Assembly (NCBI RefSeq): GCF_023349185.1
Contig: NZ_JAKIKY010000005.1
Span: 186,001-250,000 of the forward strand
Direction of reading: 5' to 3'
DNA length: 64,000 nucleotides
Origin: Shewanella aquimarina
Lineage (GTDB): Bacteria > Pseudomonadota > Gammaproteobacteria > Enterobacterales > Shewanellaceae
In this document: positions 40,192 to 48,737 of the stretch, in pieces
Position numbering within the stretch: position 1 is the stretch's first letter
How the letters are laid out: the number at the start of each line of letters is the position of its first letter
Position numbers and translations under genes: made by a program
Notes under the pieces: generated by a model
Database searches by the model: none
What the model was told of the DNA's origin: nothing
The model's input: only the letters and a program-made list of their open reading frames with translations

Positions 40192-40748
40192 GTTTTGTGC
40201 TCCCAAGAACTGAGTTCTTTTCCATTTTTTAATGGTTATTAACATAGTTTCCATAATTTGCTCCGAGGGTCCGTTCTCGTAACAAAGTTGGCCAGAAGTT
40301 TACAGTTTTATGGCAGTAAGAGTGTGGTGCAGATCAAATTTCTGCTTATCTAGGTTAGCTTTACGAGGAATTTGTGACAGATCTGCCTCGGGCGTTTAAA
40401 AAACAGCCAATCCTTGTAAATTTAACGTATTGAGCATACTTCTAAAGGGGTATGCGCTCTGCTGTCGATGTAAACAAACTGTAACTTATTAAGAGGTTGC
40501 TAAAATTGTAGGTATTTTGCTTGGGAAAGCTCAAATATGTTTGGAAAGTGTGCGCTCGCGCACATAAGTTGGGATAAAAAATAGCCTGTGAGCTTGGTCT
40601 TTATGGCGGTTTGACATCTGCGTGTTAGGTGAACAAAAAGCATCGTTTCGTCGGGGAAGGCAAGACCCCGGCGGGCTGAAAGCAGAAAGCTGAAAACCTA
40701 TAGGAACGGGTCTACACCTTATGCTTTGGTGAGCCGACCTTATTTGGC
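40192..40748. other. Long intergenic region upstream of the first porin
   Basis: This region holds the porin promoter and a Crp-like site (40323-40338). A short hairpin, TGTGCGC/GCGCACA around TC, lies at 40549-40564. No gene is recognised. The left part up to 40320 is the probable 5' leader of the porin mRNA. Confidence 0.5.
40323..40338 (-). promoter_or_regulatory. Crp-like site upstream of the first porin
   Basis: TGTGG-TGCAGA-TCAAA matches eight of the ten half-site bases of TGTGA-N6-TCACA. It is 130-147 bases upstream of the porin start codon. Crp controls many carbon and respiratory genes in Shewanella; binding here is inferred. Confidence 0.5.
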
Positions 40749-40749
40749 T

Positions 40750-40813
40750 GAGCTAGAAGTTGGCAGAGCTAGAAGTTGGCAGAGCTAGAAGTTGGTAGAG
40801 CTAGTTGTTGGCA
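40750..40813. repeat. 16-bp tandem repeat across the copper sensor kinase stop codon
   Basis: Four units of GAGCTAGAAGTTGGCA lie at 40750, 40766, 40782 and 40798. The first two are identical, the third differs by one base and the fourth by two. The stop codon (40785-40787, minus strand) falls in the third unit. Confidence 0.88.
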
Positions 40814-42191
40814 GAAGCAGAGTGAAGCAGGTCTTGCCGTCATGGCTCTCGGCGGTGACGCTTCCGCCGTGAATATCCGCGATGGACTTGACGATGGCCA
40901 GCCCCAGGCCGTTACTGCTCCCCTCTCTTTGCCTCGCGGCTTCAACCTTATAGAAACGATCAAACAGGTGATTGACATGCTGCTTCGGGATAGGCGTGCC
41001 CTGGTTGTTCACCTTAATGCTGGTGGCCTGAGGCGTTTGTTCAATGGCAATGACGATTTCTGATCCTGGCTCGGCATGACGCACGGCATTGCCTATGAGG
41101 TTGCCCAGCGCCCTCTGCACCATTCCCTTATCGGCAATAAGCGCAGCGCTACCTTCTCTTATGATGGAGACATTTTTTTCATCGCCGAGCAGGCTCATAT
41201 AATCGATGATCTTGTCTGCTTCCATATCTAGGGCAATTTCTTGTTTCTTGGGCTCAATCAGTCCATTGTCCGACTTGGCCAGCCACAACATATCATTGAC
41301 CATGACGGTGAGGCGCTCTAATTCTTCCAGATTGGAATAGAGTAATTCCTGGTATTCCTCTGTGCTTCGCCCCTGACCCAACAGGACTTCATTTTGCATC
41401 GCCAGTGCCGTGAGTGGCGTTCTAAGTTCATGGGCGATATCTGCCGAGAAGTGACTAAGGCGTTTGAAACCCAGTTCGACTTCACCAATCATGTGATTGA
41501 AGCTGGCGATCAATTCTGATAATTCAACGGGGGCTAATTCCGGCTTCAATCTCAGATGCAAACGTTCGGTTGTTATCTCGCTGATGTCTTTACTCAATCG
41601 TTGCAGTGGGCGCAGGCCGAACCTAATGGCCAGCCAGGCTGCCAGCATGGTTAACAGCCATACCAGGAGTAATGTCGACCAGAGGGTGCGGTGAAACTCG
41701 CTAAGAAACGCCAGGTGAAAGTCGATCTCGCTGGCCACCACTAACTTAGCGGTTGCCCCATTGGGAAGCGTCACCTTGAGTAAGGTGCCCCGTAGGTGCC
41801 GCTGCTGCGCCTCGATGACGACTAGCGCTGTCGCCTCGACTCGCTCTTTGGCACCTTGCTGGAGAAACTGAGAAAGATCGGATGTTTTATTACTGTAAAT
41901 CAGCTGATTGTCATCGCTGTAGAGTGCATAGAAGATGCCGTGATGGCCGACCACCGCTTGTGATAGGGCGGTATCAAGCTGATGGCTATCTTGAGCCATT
42001 GATAGGGAAGTCAGGATGCCCTTCACCGAGTTAGCGACTACATTCAATTCTTCCTCATCCTGATGCAGGAAATGCGCTTTAACTTGGGCGTCGATCATGA
42101 AGCCAAGCAATAGGAAGCAGGCGATCAATGTGCCCCCCACTAAACTGAGCGTACGGGCTTTTAATGAGATCTTCGGATGGCTGCTAAACAT
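40785..42191 (-). CDS. Copper-type sensor histidine kinase (CusS-like)
   Basis: The 468-residue kinase has a membrane helix near the N-terminus (TLIACFLLLGFMIDAQ), a periplasmic sensor domain (about 45-170), a second helix (LLLVWLLTMLAAWLAI), HAMP, the dimerisation domain with the phospho-acceptor in SHFSADIAHELRTPL, and an ATPase domain with NLIGNAVRHAEPG and SSNGLGLAIV. The start is placed at the ATG at 42191, one base after the regulator stop codon, in place of a longer reading that overlaps the regulator gene. The neighbouring copA and copB genes indicate copper as the signal. Confidence 0.9.
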   Translation of the reverse strand: MFSSHPKISLKARTLSLVGGTLIACFLLLGFMIDAQVKAHFLHQDEEELNVVANSVKGILTSLSMAQDSHQLDTALSQAVVGHHGIFYALYSDDNQLIYSNKTSDLSQFLQQGAKERVEATALVVIEAQQRHLRGTLLKVTLPNGATAKLVVASEIDFHLAFLSEFHRTLWSTLLLVWLLTMLAAWLAIRFGLRPLQRLSKDISEITTERLHLRLKPELAPVELSELIASFNHMIGEVELGFKRLSHFSADIAHELRTPLTALAMQNEVLLGQGRSTEEYQELLYSNLEELERLTVMVNDMLWLAKSDNGLIEPKKQEIALDMEADKIIDYMSLLGDEKNVSIIREGSAALIADKGMVQRALGNLIGNAVRHAEPGSEIVIAIEQTPQATSIKVNNQGTPIPKQHVNHLFDRFYKVEAARQREGSSNGLGLAIVKSIADIHGGSVTAESHDGKTCFTLLLPTTSSTNF

Positions 42192-42192
42192 G

Positions 42193-42870
42193 TCAGGCTT
42201 CCGTGTCCAGTTTGTATCCCATGCCACGCACGGTATGGATAAGTTTCATCGAGAAGGGGTCGTCAACCTTGGCCCTTAAGCGCCTGATGGCGACGTCGAT
42301 CACATTGGTGTCGCTGTCGAAATTCATGTCCCATACTTGAGACGCGATAAAGGCGCGAGTGAGTACCTCTCCCTGGTGACGGACCAATAACTCAAGCAGG
42401 GAAAATTCTTTATTGGTGAGATGCAGTTTCAGTTGCTCGCGGCTGGCCCGGCGTTTGGCGATATCCAGTTTCAGGGTATCAACGGCTAGGATGTCAGACT
42501 GCAGCTGTTTGGTGCCTCTGCGCAGCAGGGTTTTTACCCGCGCCAGTAATTCGGCAAAGGCGAAGGGCTTCACCAGGTAATCGTCGGCGCCGGACCCGAG
42601 CCCGTTGATCTTGTCTTCCAGGCTGTCCTTTGCCGTCAGGAACATGACAGGGATATTCGAATTGTTGAGGCGGATTTTTTCGAGGATTTGCCATCCGTTC
42701 ATGTCGGGCAGCATCACATCTAAGATTATCAGGTCAAAGTACTCAGAGATGGCGCAGTGATAGCCGTCCAAGCCATTTCGACACAGGCTGATGGTATACC
42801 CGGCTTCTTCCAATCCCTTTTTGAGATAGTCGCCTATCTTGCTCTCGTCTTCGATCACTAATATTCGCAT
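42193..42870 (-). CDS. Copper-type response regulator (CusR/CopR-like)
   Basis: This 225-residue OmpR-family regulator starts MRILVIEDESKIGDYLKKGLEEAGY, the typical heavy-metal regulator N-terminus. The phospho-acceptor Asp lies in DLIILDVMLPDMNGW and the Lys in DYLVKPFAFAELLAR. A winged-helix DNA-binding domain follows (LTNKEFSLLELLVRHQGEV). It is the first gene of the sensor pair and is divergent from copA, with an 18-bp palindrome between them as its likely operator. Confidence 0.92.
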   Translation of the reverse strand: MRILVIEDESKIGDYLKKGLEEAGYTISLCRNGLDGYHCAISEYFDLIILDVMLPDMNGWQILEKIRLNNSNIPVMFLTAKDSLEDKINGLGSGADDYLVKPFAFAELLARVKTLLRRGTKQLQSDILAVDTLKLDIAKRRASREQLKLHLTNKEFSLLELLVRHQGEVLTRAFIASQVWDMNFDSDTNVIDVAIRRLRAKVDDPFSMKLIHTVRGMGYKLDTEA

Positions 42871-42942
42871 TTGCCCGCAAGCCTTTAACTAGGGTTAAGC
42901 TGATTTGCCTATTTAACCATGTATTTACTCACATAAGTTCAA

Positions 42943-42960
42943 GATTACAGCTTTGTAATC
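42943..42960. promoter_or_regulatory. Perfect 18-bp palindrome between regulator and copA
   Basis: GATTACA (42943-42949), GCTT, TGTAATC (42954-42960). It lies in the 158-base divergent gap. Boxes of the TTACA-N-TGTAA kind are bound by copper response regulators of the CopR/PcoR group, so this is the probable binding site for both directions. Confidence 0.72.
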
Positions 42961-43028
42961 ATCACGTCATTTCTTGGTCAGGTACTGGCCACTATCTTTA
43001 ACTTATACACCTAAAATGCGAGTCGAGT

Positions 43029-44855
43029 ATGGACATGAGAGATAGTGAGTCGTTTAGCCTCAGTCGCCGCCGTTTTGTGCAGGGGCTGATAGCTGGAACA
43101 AGCGTATTGGGCACCAGCATGCCCAGTTTTGCCATCGGGCAACCGACCGCCTATGGCACCAGAAGCCCAGATGTGTTGACGGGGACCGAGTTTGACCTGG
43201 TTATCGACCAAGGGCCGGTGAATTTTACCGGCCAGGCCAACACAGGGATCATGATAAATGGCTCGATTCCCGCGCCGACTCTGATCTGGCGAGAAGGCGA
43301 TACAATTACGCTGCGGGTGACCAACCGATTATCGGTCCCCACGTCCGTGCACTGGCACGGCATAATTCTGCCCTATCAGATGGATGGCGTTCCCGGCCTG
43401 AGCTATGCGGGGATCACCCCAGGCCAAACCTTTACCTATCGATTTCGGGTACAGCAGTCGGGCACCTATTGGTATCACTCACATACTGGCTTCCAGGAGA
43501 TGTCGGGCATGTACGGCAGCCTGGTTATCCTGCCCCGTGGCGGAGACGGCGTGAAGAGCGACAGGGACTTTGTGGTGCAGCTGTCGGACTGGACAGATGA
43601 AAACCCCATGGAAGTGTTTGCCAAGCTCAAGCAGCAGAGCGACTACTACAATTATGCCCAGCCAACAGTGGCTGACTTCTTCGAAGATGTATCGCGTTAC
43701 GATCTGCGCACCGCAATGGCGAAGCGCGAGATGTGGAACGAGATGCGGATGAACCCGACTGACTTGGCCGACCTATCGGCGTCCACGCTCACCTATCTAT
43801 GTAACGGACAGCCCCCTAATGGAAATTGGACCGGCATCTTTAAGCCGGGCGACACCGTCCGTCTGCGCTTTGTGAACGGCGCGAGCAACTCGTTTTTCGA
43901 TGTTCGTATTCCCGGACTCGTGATGACGGTTATTCAGGCCGATGGACAAAATATCGAGCCGGTATCTGTGGATGAATTTCGTTTCGGCCCCGGCGAAACC
44001 TATGATGTTCTTGTCTATCCCAAGGACGATGCCTATACCATTTTTGCCCAGTCGATGGACAGAAGCGGCTATGCCAAGGGGACGCTCGCGGTGCGCGATG
44101 GCCTGTCGGCTCCCGTTCCCACACTCGATAAGATCCAATGGTTGACCATGGCCGACATGATGGGGGCCATGGACCACCAATCTTCTATGCAACATGGTGG
44201 CATGCAACATCAAGGGCATAGCATGTCGATGAACCATGGCATGTCGATGAACCATGACATGTCGATGAACCATGGCATGGCGATGGATCACAGCCAGCAT
44301 CAAGGCATGCATGGGCTCGCGACCCCGTCACAGCAGGTGCGTCACGCCGCCAGCGAGTATGGCCCGTCGGTGGACATGCGCGTCGATATGCCAAGAACCA
44401 GCCTGGATGACCCGGGCGCTGGACTGAGAAACAATGGTCGTAGGGTGTTGACGCTAGACGATCTGTGCGCCGTCGAAGGTGTGTTGACCGACACCGGCAT
44501 GCCCGTTCGGGAGCTGGAACTTCACCTCACAGGCAATATGGAGCGTTACACCTGGTCCTTCGACGGGCTGGAGTTTGGTAAGAGTACGCCGGTCGCCCTC
44601 AAGCGAAACGAACGTATTCGTATCATCTTACAAAACGACACCATGATGACCCACCCCATGCACCTGCACGGCATGTGGAGCGATCTCGAAGATGCCCAGG
44701 GGCAGTTAAGAGTCAGGCGTCACACGATTCCAGTACAACCCGCTCAACGTCTTAGCTTCTTGGCGACGCCACAGGAGGTCGGGCGCTGGGCCTGGCATTG
44801 CCATCTGTTGTTCCATATGGATGCCGGCATGTTCAGGGAGGTACTAGTGTCATGA
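43029..44855 (+). CDS. copA: Multicopper oxidase, copper resistance protein CopA
   Basis: CopA is a periplasmic multicopper oxidase, exported by Tat, that oxidises and sequesters copper. The 608-residue product has a Tat signal (SLSRRRFVQGLIAG), copper ligand sets HWHG (about 108), HSHTG (about 150), HPMHLHGMW and the C-terminal HCHLLFHMDAGMF. Between them, about residues 375-425, lies a Met/His-rich loop with several MNHGMS / MNHDMS repeats. copB overlaps its stop by four bases. Confidence 0.95.
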   Translation: MDMRDSESFSLSRRRFVQGLIAGTSVLGTSMPSFAIGQPTAYGTRSPDVLTGTEFDLVIDQGPVNFTGQANTGIMINGSIPAPTLIWREGDTITLRVTNRLSVPTSVHWHGIILPYQMDGVPGLSYAGITPGQTFTYRFRVQQSGTYWYHSHTGFQEMSGMYGSLVILPRGGDGVKSDRDFVVQLSDWTDENPMEVFAKLKQQSDYYNYAQPTVADFFEDVSRYDLRTAMAKREMWNEMRMNPTDLADLSASTLTYLCNGQPPNGNWTGIFKPGDTVRLRFVNGASNSFFDVRIPGLVMTVIQADGQNIEPVSVDEFRFGPGETYDVLVYPKDDAYTIFAQSMDRSGYAKGTLAVRDGLSAPVPTLDKIQWLTMADMMGAMDHQSSMQHGGMQHQGHSMSMNHGMSMNHDMSMNHGMAMDHSQHQGMHGLATPSQQVRHAASEYGPSVDMRVDMPRTSLDDPGAGLRNNGRRVLTLDDLCAVEGVLTDTGMPVRELELHLTGNMERYTWSFDGLEFGKSTPVALKRNERIRIILQNDTMMTHPMHLHGMWSDLEDAQGQLRVRRHTIPVQPAQRLSFLATPQEVGRWAWHCHLLFHMDAGMFREVLVS

Positions 44856-45748
44856 AAAATCATCACCTAATCCATTCAATCACAGCCGCCTTGTGCTTGC
44901 TATCGGCTCAGGCTTTGGCGGGGAGTGGCGCCATGCCGAGCACGGAAGGCGAGGAGCAGCGTGAAGCGATGAAAGCAACTTCCATGCAGGCCATGCCAGA
45001 GATGCAGATGCAGGGCGGCGATGCACCGGCAGATAGTCGTGACCCCCATGCCTATTCAGGCGGGCACACCCTGAGTGAAGGTCCTTATGCTCTGCCTGGC
45101 TCACAACGCCTCAGGTTGGCGGATGAGGATGCCTTTTGGGCCGTCATGGGCGATCGTCTTGAATATGATAACGATGACGATGTCGCCTTTGATCTTTCGG
45201 TATGGTACGGCGGTACCTATGACCGAGTGTGGTTAAAGTTAGAGGGAGATTATAACCAGGATGGCCTCGAGGAGACCCAGGCAGAGTTGCTCTGGGGGCA
45301 TGCCATCAGCAGCTACTTCGATTTTCAGCTGGGGACACGCTTTGACTACTATGCAGATGGTCAAAACCGTCAATGGCTGGCCCTTGGCGTGCAAGGGCTC
45401 GCTCCCTACTGGTTCGAGTTGGATCTAACGGCTTATTTGGGAGAGCAGGGCCGCAGCGCCCTGAGTCTGGAGGCAGAGTATGAGTGGCTGCTGACCCAGC
45501 GGCTGATCTTACAACCCAGAGCCGAACTGACCCTATATGGCAAGGACGATCCGCAAAACGGCATAGGCAGTGGTCTATCCGATGCCAGCCTTGGCCTCAG
45601 ATTACGCTATGAGTTTTCTCGTCAATTCGCGCCTTATGTGGGTATCGAGCGCAAAGAGACATTCGGCACGACGGCTGATTATCTCGAGGCGGCCGGTGAA
45701 TCGGCGGGAGACACCCGTGTGCTGGCAGGGATCCGATTTTGGTTTTAA
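44852..45748 (+). CDS. copB: Copper resistance outer-membrane protein CopB
   Basis: The 298-residue CopB has a signal peptide (about residues 1-23, ending AQALA), a Met-rich segment (MKATSMQAMPEMQMQGG) that may bind copper, and a barrel domain ending GIRFWF. The start is the ATG at 44852, which overlaps the copA stop (ATGA), so the two are translationally coupled as in other cop operons. Similar segments VWYGGTYDRVWLKLEGDYN and ELLWGHAISSYFDFQLG are family hallmarks. Confidence 0.93.
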   Translation: MKNHHLIHSITAALCLLSAQALAGSGAMPSTEGEEQREAMKATSMQAMPEMQMQGGDAPADSRDPHAYSGGHTLSEGPYALPGSQRLRLADEDAFWAVMGDRLEYDNDDDVAFDLSVWYGGTYDRVWLKLEGDYNQDGLEETQAELLWGHAISSYFDFQLGTRFDYYADGQNRQWLALGVQGLAPYWFELDLTAYLGEQGRSALSLEAEYEWLLTQRLILQPRAELTLYGKDDPQNGIGSGLSDASLGLRLRYEFSRQFAPYVGIERKETFGTTADYLEAAGESAGDTRVLAGIRFWF

Positions 45749-45780
45749 CCCTATTGGTCAAACAACAGAAGGAGTCATTC

Positions 45781-46146
45781 ATGAAAACGAGTATACAAAC
45801 TTCTTTGGTCGCCGTGTCGGCGCTCTTGTTGTCATTGTCGGCGCAGGCCCATGATCCTAAGGAACATATGACAAAAGACGAGCAGCCAGACTGCAGCAGC
45901 ATAATGCAAATGGATCAGAGCCAGATGCATATGAATCAGGACCAGATGCATAAGGATCAAAGTCAGATGCATAAGGATCAAAGCCAGATGCACATGAATA
46001 AGGAAGATATGCATAAAGATCAGCATCAGATGGATATGGACGACCCCGTGATGCAGGCGTTAAGGAAAAAGTGCATGAAGGAGCAGCAGGAAAAAGACGA
46101 TCACCACAAGATGGAGCAGCATGACAAGGGTCATTCACACGGGTAA
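45781..46146 (+). CDS. Met/His/Gln-rich periplasmic protein, likely copper-binding
   Basis: The 121-residue protein has a signal peptide (MKTSIQTSLVAVSALLLSLSAQA) and then seven imperfect 7-residue repeats of the type DQSQMHM / DQSQMHK (about residues 41-90), ending in a His/Lys-rich tail (KDDHHKMEQHDKGHSHG). The repeat DNA has 21-bp periodicity around CAGATGCATAAGGATCAAAG, so its copy number may vary. No enzyme domain is present. The ATG is preceded by GAAGGAG. Its place in the cop cluster supports periplasmic copper buffering. Confidence 0.82.
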   Translation: MKTSIQTSLVAVSALLLSLSAQAHDPKEHMTKDEQPDCSSIMQMDQSQMHMNQDQMHKDQSQMHKDQSQMHMNKEDMHKDQHQMDMDDPVMQALRKKCMKEQQEKDDHHKMEQHDKGHSHG

Positions 46147-46202
46147 TCGGATATCAGGTTTAGCGTCGAGGCAAACCGAATAGGCAGAGGAGAACAATAG
46201 CA

Positions 46203-46760
46203 GTGAGATTAATGGTTTATGTAAAGACGCTAGTGGTGATAGTGCTGTTGGGCGTGGTGATTCTGGGCGGGTATCTGTACTCAGGTCTTTATCCTATAGG
46301 TGCCGATACGCCACATAACAAGTTGACCTACTGGGCCTTGGAAACCCTGAGGGAAAACTCGGTGGCGCGTGCCGCCAAGGCGATCACTGTGCCCGCCGAT
46401 ATAGCAACACCGTCTCGATTGTTGGCGGGTGGTCCCGATTACAACGAGATGTGTTCTGGGTGTCACCTCAGGCCGGGACGTGCACAGAGTGATTTCACTC
46501 AGGGACTCTATCCTGCGCCGCCCAATCTGACCCGTTCAGCATCCGAGAGGGAGGCGGATATTGTGCAGAGGCGGCGAGAGCACTTTTGGATCATCAAACA
46601 TGGCATCAAAGCCTCTGGGATGCCGGCCTGGGGACCCACACATGATGATGAAAGGATCTGGAATATGGTGGCCTTCCTCGAGCGTTTGCCCGAGCTGACG
46701 CCAGAGCAATATCAGATCCTGACGGCCAGAGATGAGGAAGATGGCGGTGGTCATCACTGA
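46203..46760 (+). CDS. Membrane-anchored monoheme cytochrome c
   Basis: This 185-residue protein has an N-terminal hydrophobic anchor (about residues 5-27) and a single heme-binding motif, CSGCH, at about residues 82-86 (in NEMCSGCHLRPG). A likely axial Met follows in SGMPAWGPT. The start is the GTG at 46203, nine bases after GAGGAGA; an ATG nine bases downstream is too far from it. It lies last but one in the copper cluster. It may receive electrons from CopA or serve cuprous-ion oxidation; this is inference. Confidence 0.85.
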   Translation: MRLMVYVKTLVVIVLLGVVILGGYLYSGLYPIGADTPHNKLTYWALETLRENSVARAAKAITVPADIATPSRLLAGGPDYNEMCSGCHLRPGRAQSDFTQGLYPAPPNLTRSASEREADIVQRRREHFWIIKHGIKASGMPAWGPTHDDERIWNMVAFLERLPELTPEQYQILTARDEEDGGGHH

Positions 46761-46867
46761 CGTGCTATAGCAAGGTCGAGCCTTTAAGCCTGATGTTTTA
46801 TGGACTGAATGCGCCAAGCAGGGTTCGACCGACGCCTCGATCATCGAAGAGGCGATAGGAGGGTAAA

Positions 46868-47131
46868 ATGAAATTAAATGAAGCGGCATTTGCCTTTGCC
46901 TGCGCACTTGCCTTCGCCCTAGCCTGGATAGTCTGCTCCCTCTTGGTTGTGGCCATGCCCATGATGATGTCTGACATGACGGGGCATATGTTGCATACCG
47001 ACTGGCAGACTATGGGGTGGCAGCTAACCTTCAGTGGATTTGTGCTTGGCGGCATCGTCTGGGCGCTGGTCGCCGGTCTTATAGGATGGTTAATCGCCAT
47101 ATTCTATAATCGGTTTTCCACGAGCGATTGA
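46868..47131 (+). CDS. DUF5676 small membrane protein
   Basis: This 87-residue protein has two membrane segments (about 5-35 and 55-80) with Met-rich connecting MPMMMSDMTGHM. The pattern of two helices around a Met-rich loop is that of DUF5676 proteins found near metal-resistance genes. AGGAGGGTAAA precedes the ATG. The Met-rich loop would face the periplasm if both ends are inside. The function is unknown; the position in the copper cluster suggests metal handling. Confidence 0.78.
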   Translation: MKLNEAAFAFACALAFALAWIVCSLLVVAMPMMMSDMTGHMLHTDWQTMGWQLTFSGFVLGGIVWALVAGLIGWLIAIFYNRFSTSD

Positions 47132-47192
47132 CGCGCCAGCAGGTCATTCGAATCTTTTGTGCGGCAACTGAGATTGAGTGGCGATTATCACT

Positions 47193-47216
47193 AAAAAAGG
47201 CGGCCAGTGGCCGCCT
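47193..47216 (-). terminator. Terminator of the second porin
   Basis: AGGCGGCC (47198-47205) and GGCCGCCT (47209-47216) form a tight stem around AGT. On the minus strand a run of six Ts follows. On the plus strand the tail is weak. Confidence 0.8.
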
Positions 47217-47236
47217 CTTAATCAGCAGATAACGAT

Positions 47237-47315
47237 TTATCTAAAAATCCAGCTGTGTTCTCAAGCGTTTTTCCTGCGCTTTATCTGAGCGCATACTTGC
47301 CTGTGATTGGTATTA
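47237..47315. mobile_element. MITE-like element, right half only
   Basis: 47237-47315 matches the right half of the element at 13396-13561, including TCTCAAGCGTTTTTCCTGCGCT and the terminal GATTGGTATTA (47305-47315). No left half is present. The last three bases, TTA, are the complement of the TAA stop codon of the porin gene. Confidence 0.75.
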
Positions 47316-48371
47316 GAAGTCGAAACGCATGCCGATAGTGACAATATCGTCACCCAGATCCTGCTTGGTGCCGGCCAGTTTCAGGTCGCCATCATATTTA
47401 GTGTAGTGACCATAAAACATTGTGCTCTTGCTGATGCGGTAATCGGCGCCAATGCTGAACTGTTGTAAGTCAACGTCTGATACGGTTTCCATGCCAGCGC
47501 CATCGGCATTACCCACGAAACGGCTGACATATTTACCCAGGCCTGAGTCGTCACTACCATACATGGCCTTGATCTTTACATTGCCCAGCACGTATGCGGC
47601 GTTAACGAAGTAGGTATCACCCTCTAGGTTGGCATATTTGGCGTCAATATGTTCACTGTTCTGATAGAGGCCACCAACGATGAAGTTACCGAATTTGACT
47701 TGAGCAACACCACGATAGGCCTTAACGTCATCGATATTTTCGTTATAGGCTGCGGCAACATAGTAGTTCTGCGCCTTGAGTGCCTTATCGCCGATGGTTG
47801 CGCTTAGGGCATACATGCTATCTGGAGAGACGCGCTCGTCACCATCATAGGTGACGTAGTTGTCTTCAACTAGGTATGTCGCGTTTAGGGTCAAGAGGTC
47901 GGCAATCTTTGGTGAGTAGTAAGTGATACCATCGGCCTTACGCGACTGGCCGGCAGCCAGTAGATCTATGTCTGAGTTGGTGTTGCCAAACAGGTCGAAA
48001 CCGCCTTCAGCAGACTTGAACACAGTGTCGTTACGACCTATGAGTGCCGTACCGGCAACGCTTTTTAAACCAAGGTAGGTATTACGGGCGTTGAAGGTGT
48101 CGCCGGAGTTGTCGTAGTTGCTGACGCCAAATTCCATCTGGTAGATCACTTCCAGACCATCGCTGATTTTCTCGCTGCCCTTCACCCCTAACCAGGAGAA
48201 GTTGTTCTCTATGATGGTGCCATCTTTCTGGTTCTGGGTCGCGATGCCGTTATCTGAGTGAGTCAAGGCAAGATCGGCATGGCCGTAGAACTGAGGACCG
48301 TCGGCGAGTGCCGTGAATGAGGTGGCTGCGAACGTGGCGAAAATGCTTGCCGATAGAACAGATTTTTTCAT
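47313..48371 (-). CDS. Outer-membrane porin (OmpC/Porin_4 type), paralogue
   Basis: The 352-residue porin has a signal peptide (MKKSVLSASIFATFAATSFTALA) and then DGPQFYGHADLALTHSDNG, with strands similar to the porin at 39175-40191 throughout. It ends TIGMRFDF. The start is the second ATG (48371), six bases after AGGAAG; the first ATG touches that site. The stop codon is formed by the end of a mobile-type repeat. A better Crp-like site than that of its paralogue lies upstream. Confidence 0.92.
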   Translation of the reverse strand: MKKSVLSASIFATFAATSFTALADGPQFYGHADLALTHSDNGIATQNQKDGTIIENNFSWLGVKGSEKISDGLEVIYQMEFGVSNYDNSGDTFNARNTYLGLKSVAGTALIGRNDTVFKSAEGGFDLFGNTNSDIDLLAAGQSRKADGITYYSPKIADLLTLNATYLVEDNYVTYDGDERVSPDSMYALSATIGDKALKAQNYYVAAAYNENIDDVKAYRGVAQVKFGNFIVGGLYQNSEHIDAKYANLEGDTYFVNAAYVLGNVKIKAMYGSDDSGLGKYVSRFVGNADGAGMETVSDVDLQQFSIGADYRISKSTMFYGHYTKYDGDLKLAGTKQDLGDDIVTIGMRFDF

Positions 48372-48737
48372 TGTCATCTTCCTGTAGCGATTATGCCCAT
48401 CTCGAAGAGGGCCTTTGAATTTTTAGCTAACGAGAGTCACGGGCCCAGAGGGAGCTTTCTTGGCCGCATTGCTGTGTTGCGGCGTCAGTGTGCCCAGAAG
48501 TGCAAGCTTGAGATGTGATCTGTGTCGCAAATCATTGGTTTTACGTGAGTTTTATCATGTTGTTTTACATTTAAAAACAGTGGGTTAATTTGGTCTTTAC
48601 GCTGCGTCACCTTCTACTTGCCAAGTTGCTGCAATCGCCCCATAGCTGTAACACTTGTCGCATTTTTTCTTTTTAGGATTTTGCCAGGGATTGCGGTAAA
48701 ATCGGCGGGTTTTTAGTTATCTTACTCGGAGCCCACC
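48372..48737. other. Divergent intergenic region, porin and tcdA
   Basis: This region contains the promoter of the second porin with a Crp-like site (48514-48529) and, on the plus strand, the tcdA promoter, whose hexamers are not clear. No gene or RNA is recognised. Confidence 0.4.
48514..48529 (-). promoter_or_regulatory. Crp-like site upstream of the second porin
   Basis: TGTGA-TCTGTG-TCGCA matches nine of ten half-site bases of the Crp consensus TGTGA-N6-TCACA. It is about 145 bases upstream of the porin start codon. Confidence 0.6.

Noticed and set aside
40750..40813. CRISPR-like array
   Set aside because: The units are contiguous 16-mers without spacers and overlap a stop codon. It is a simple tandem repeat, and no cas genes are present.
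45781..46146. Met/His-rich protein as a translated low-complexity artefact
   Set aside because: It has a good signal peptide, a strong ribosome binding site and a place in the copper cluster, so it was kept as a gene.
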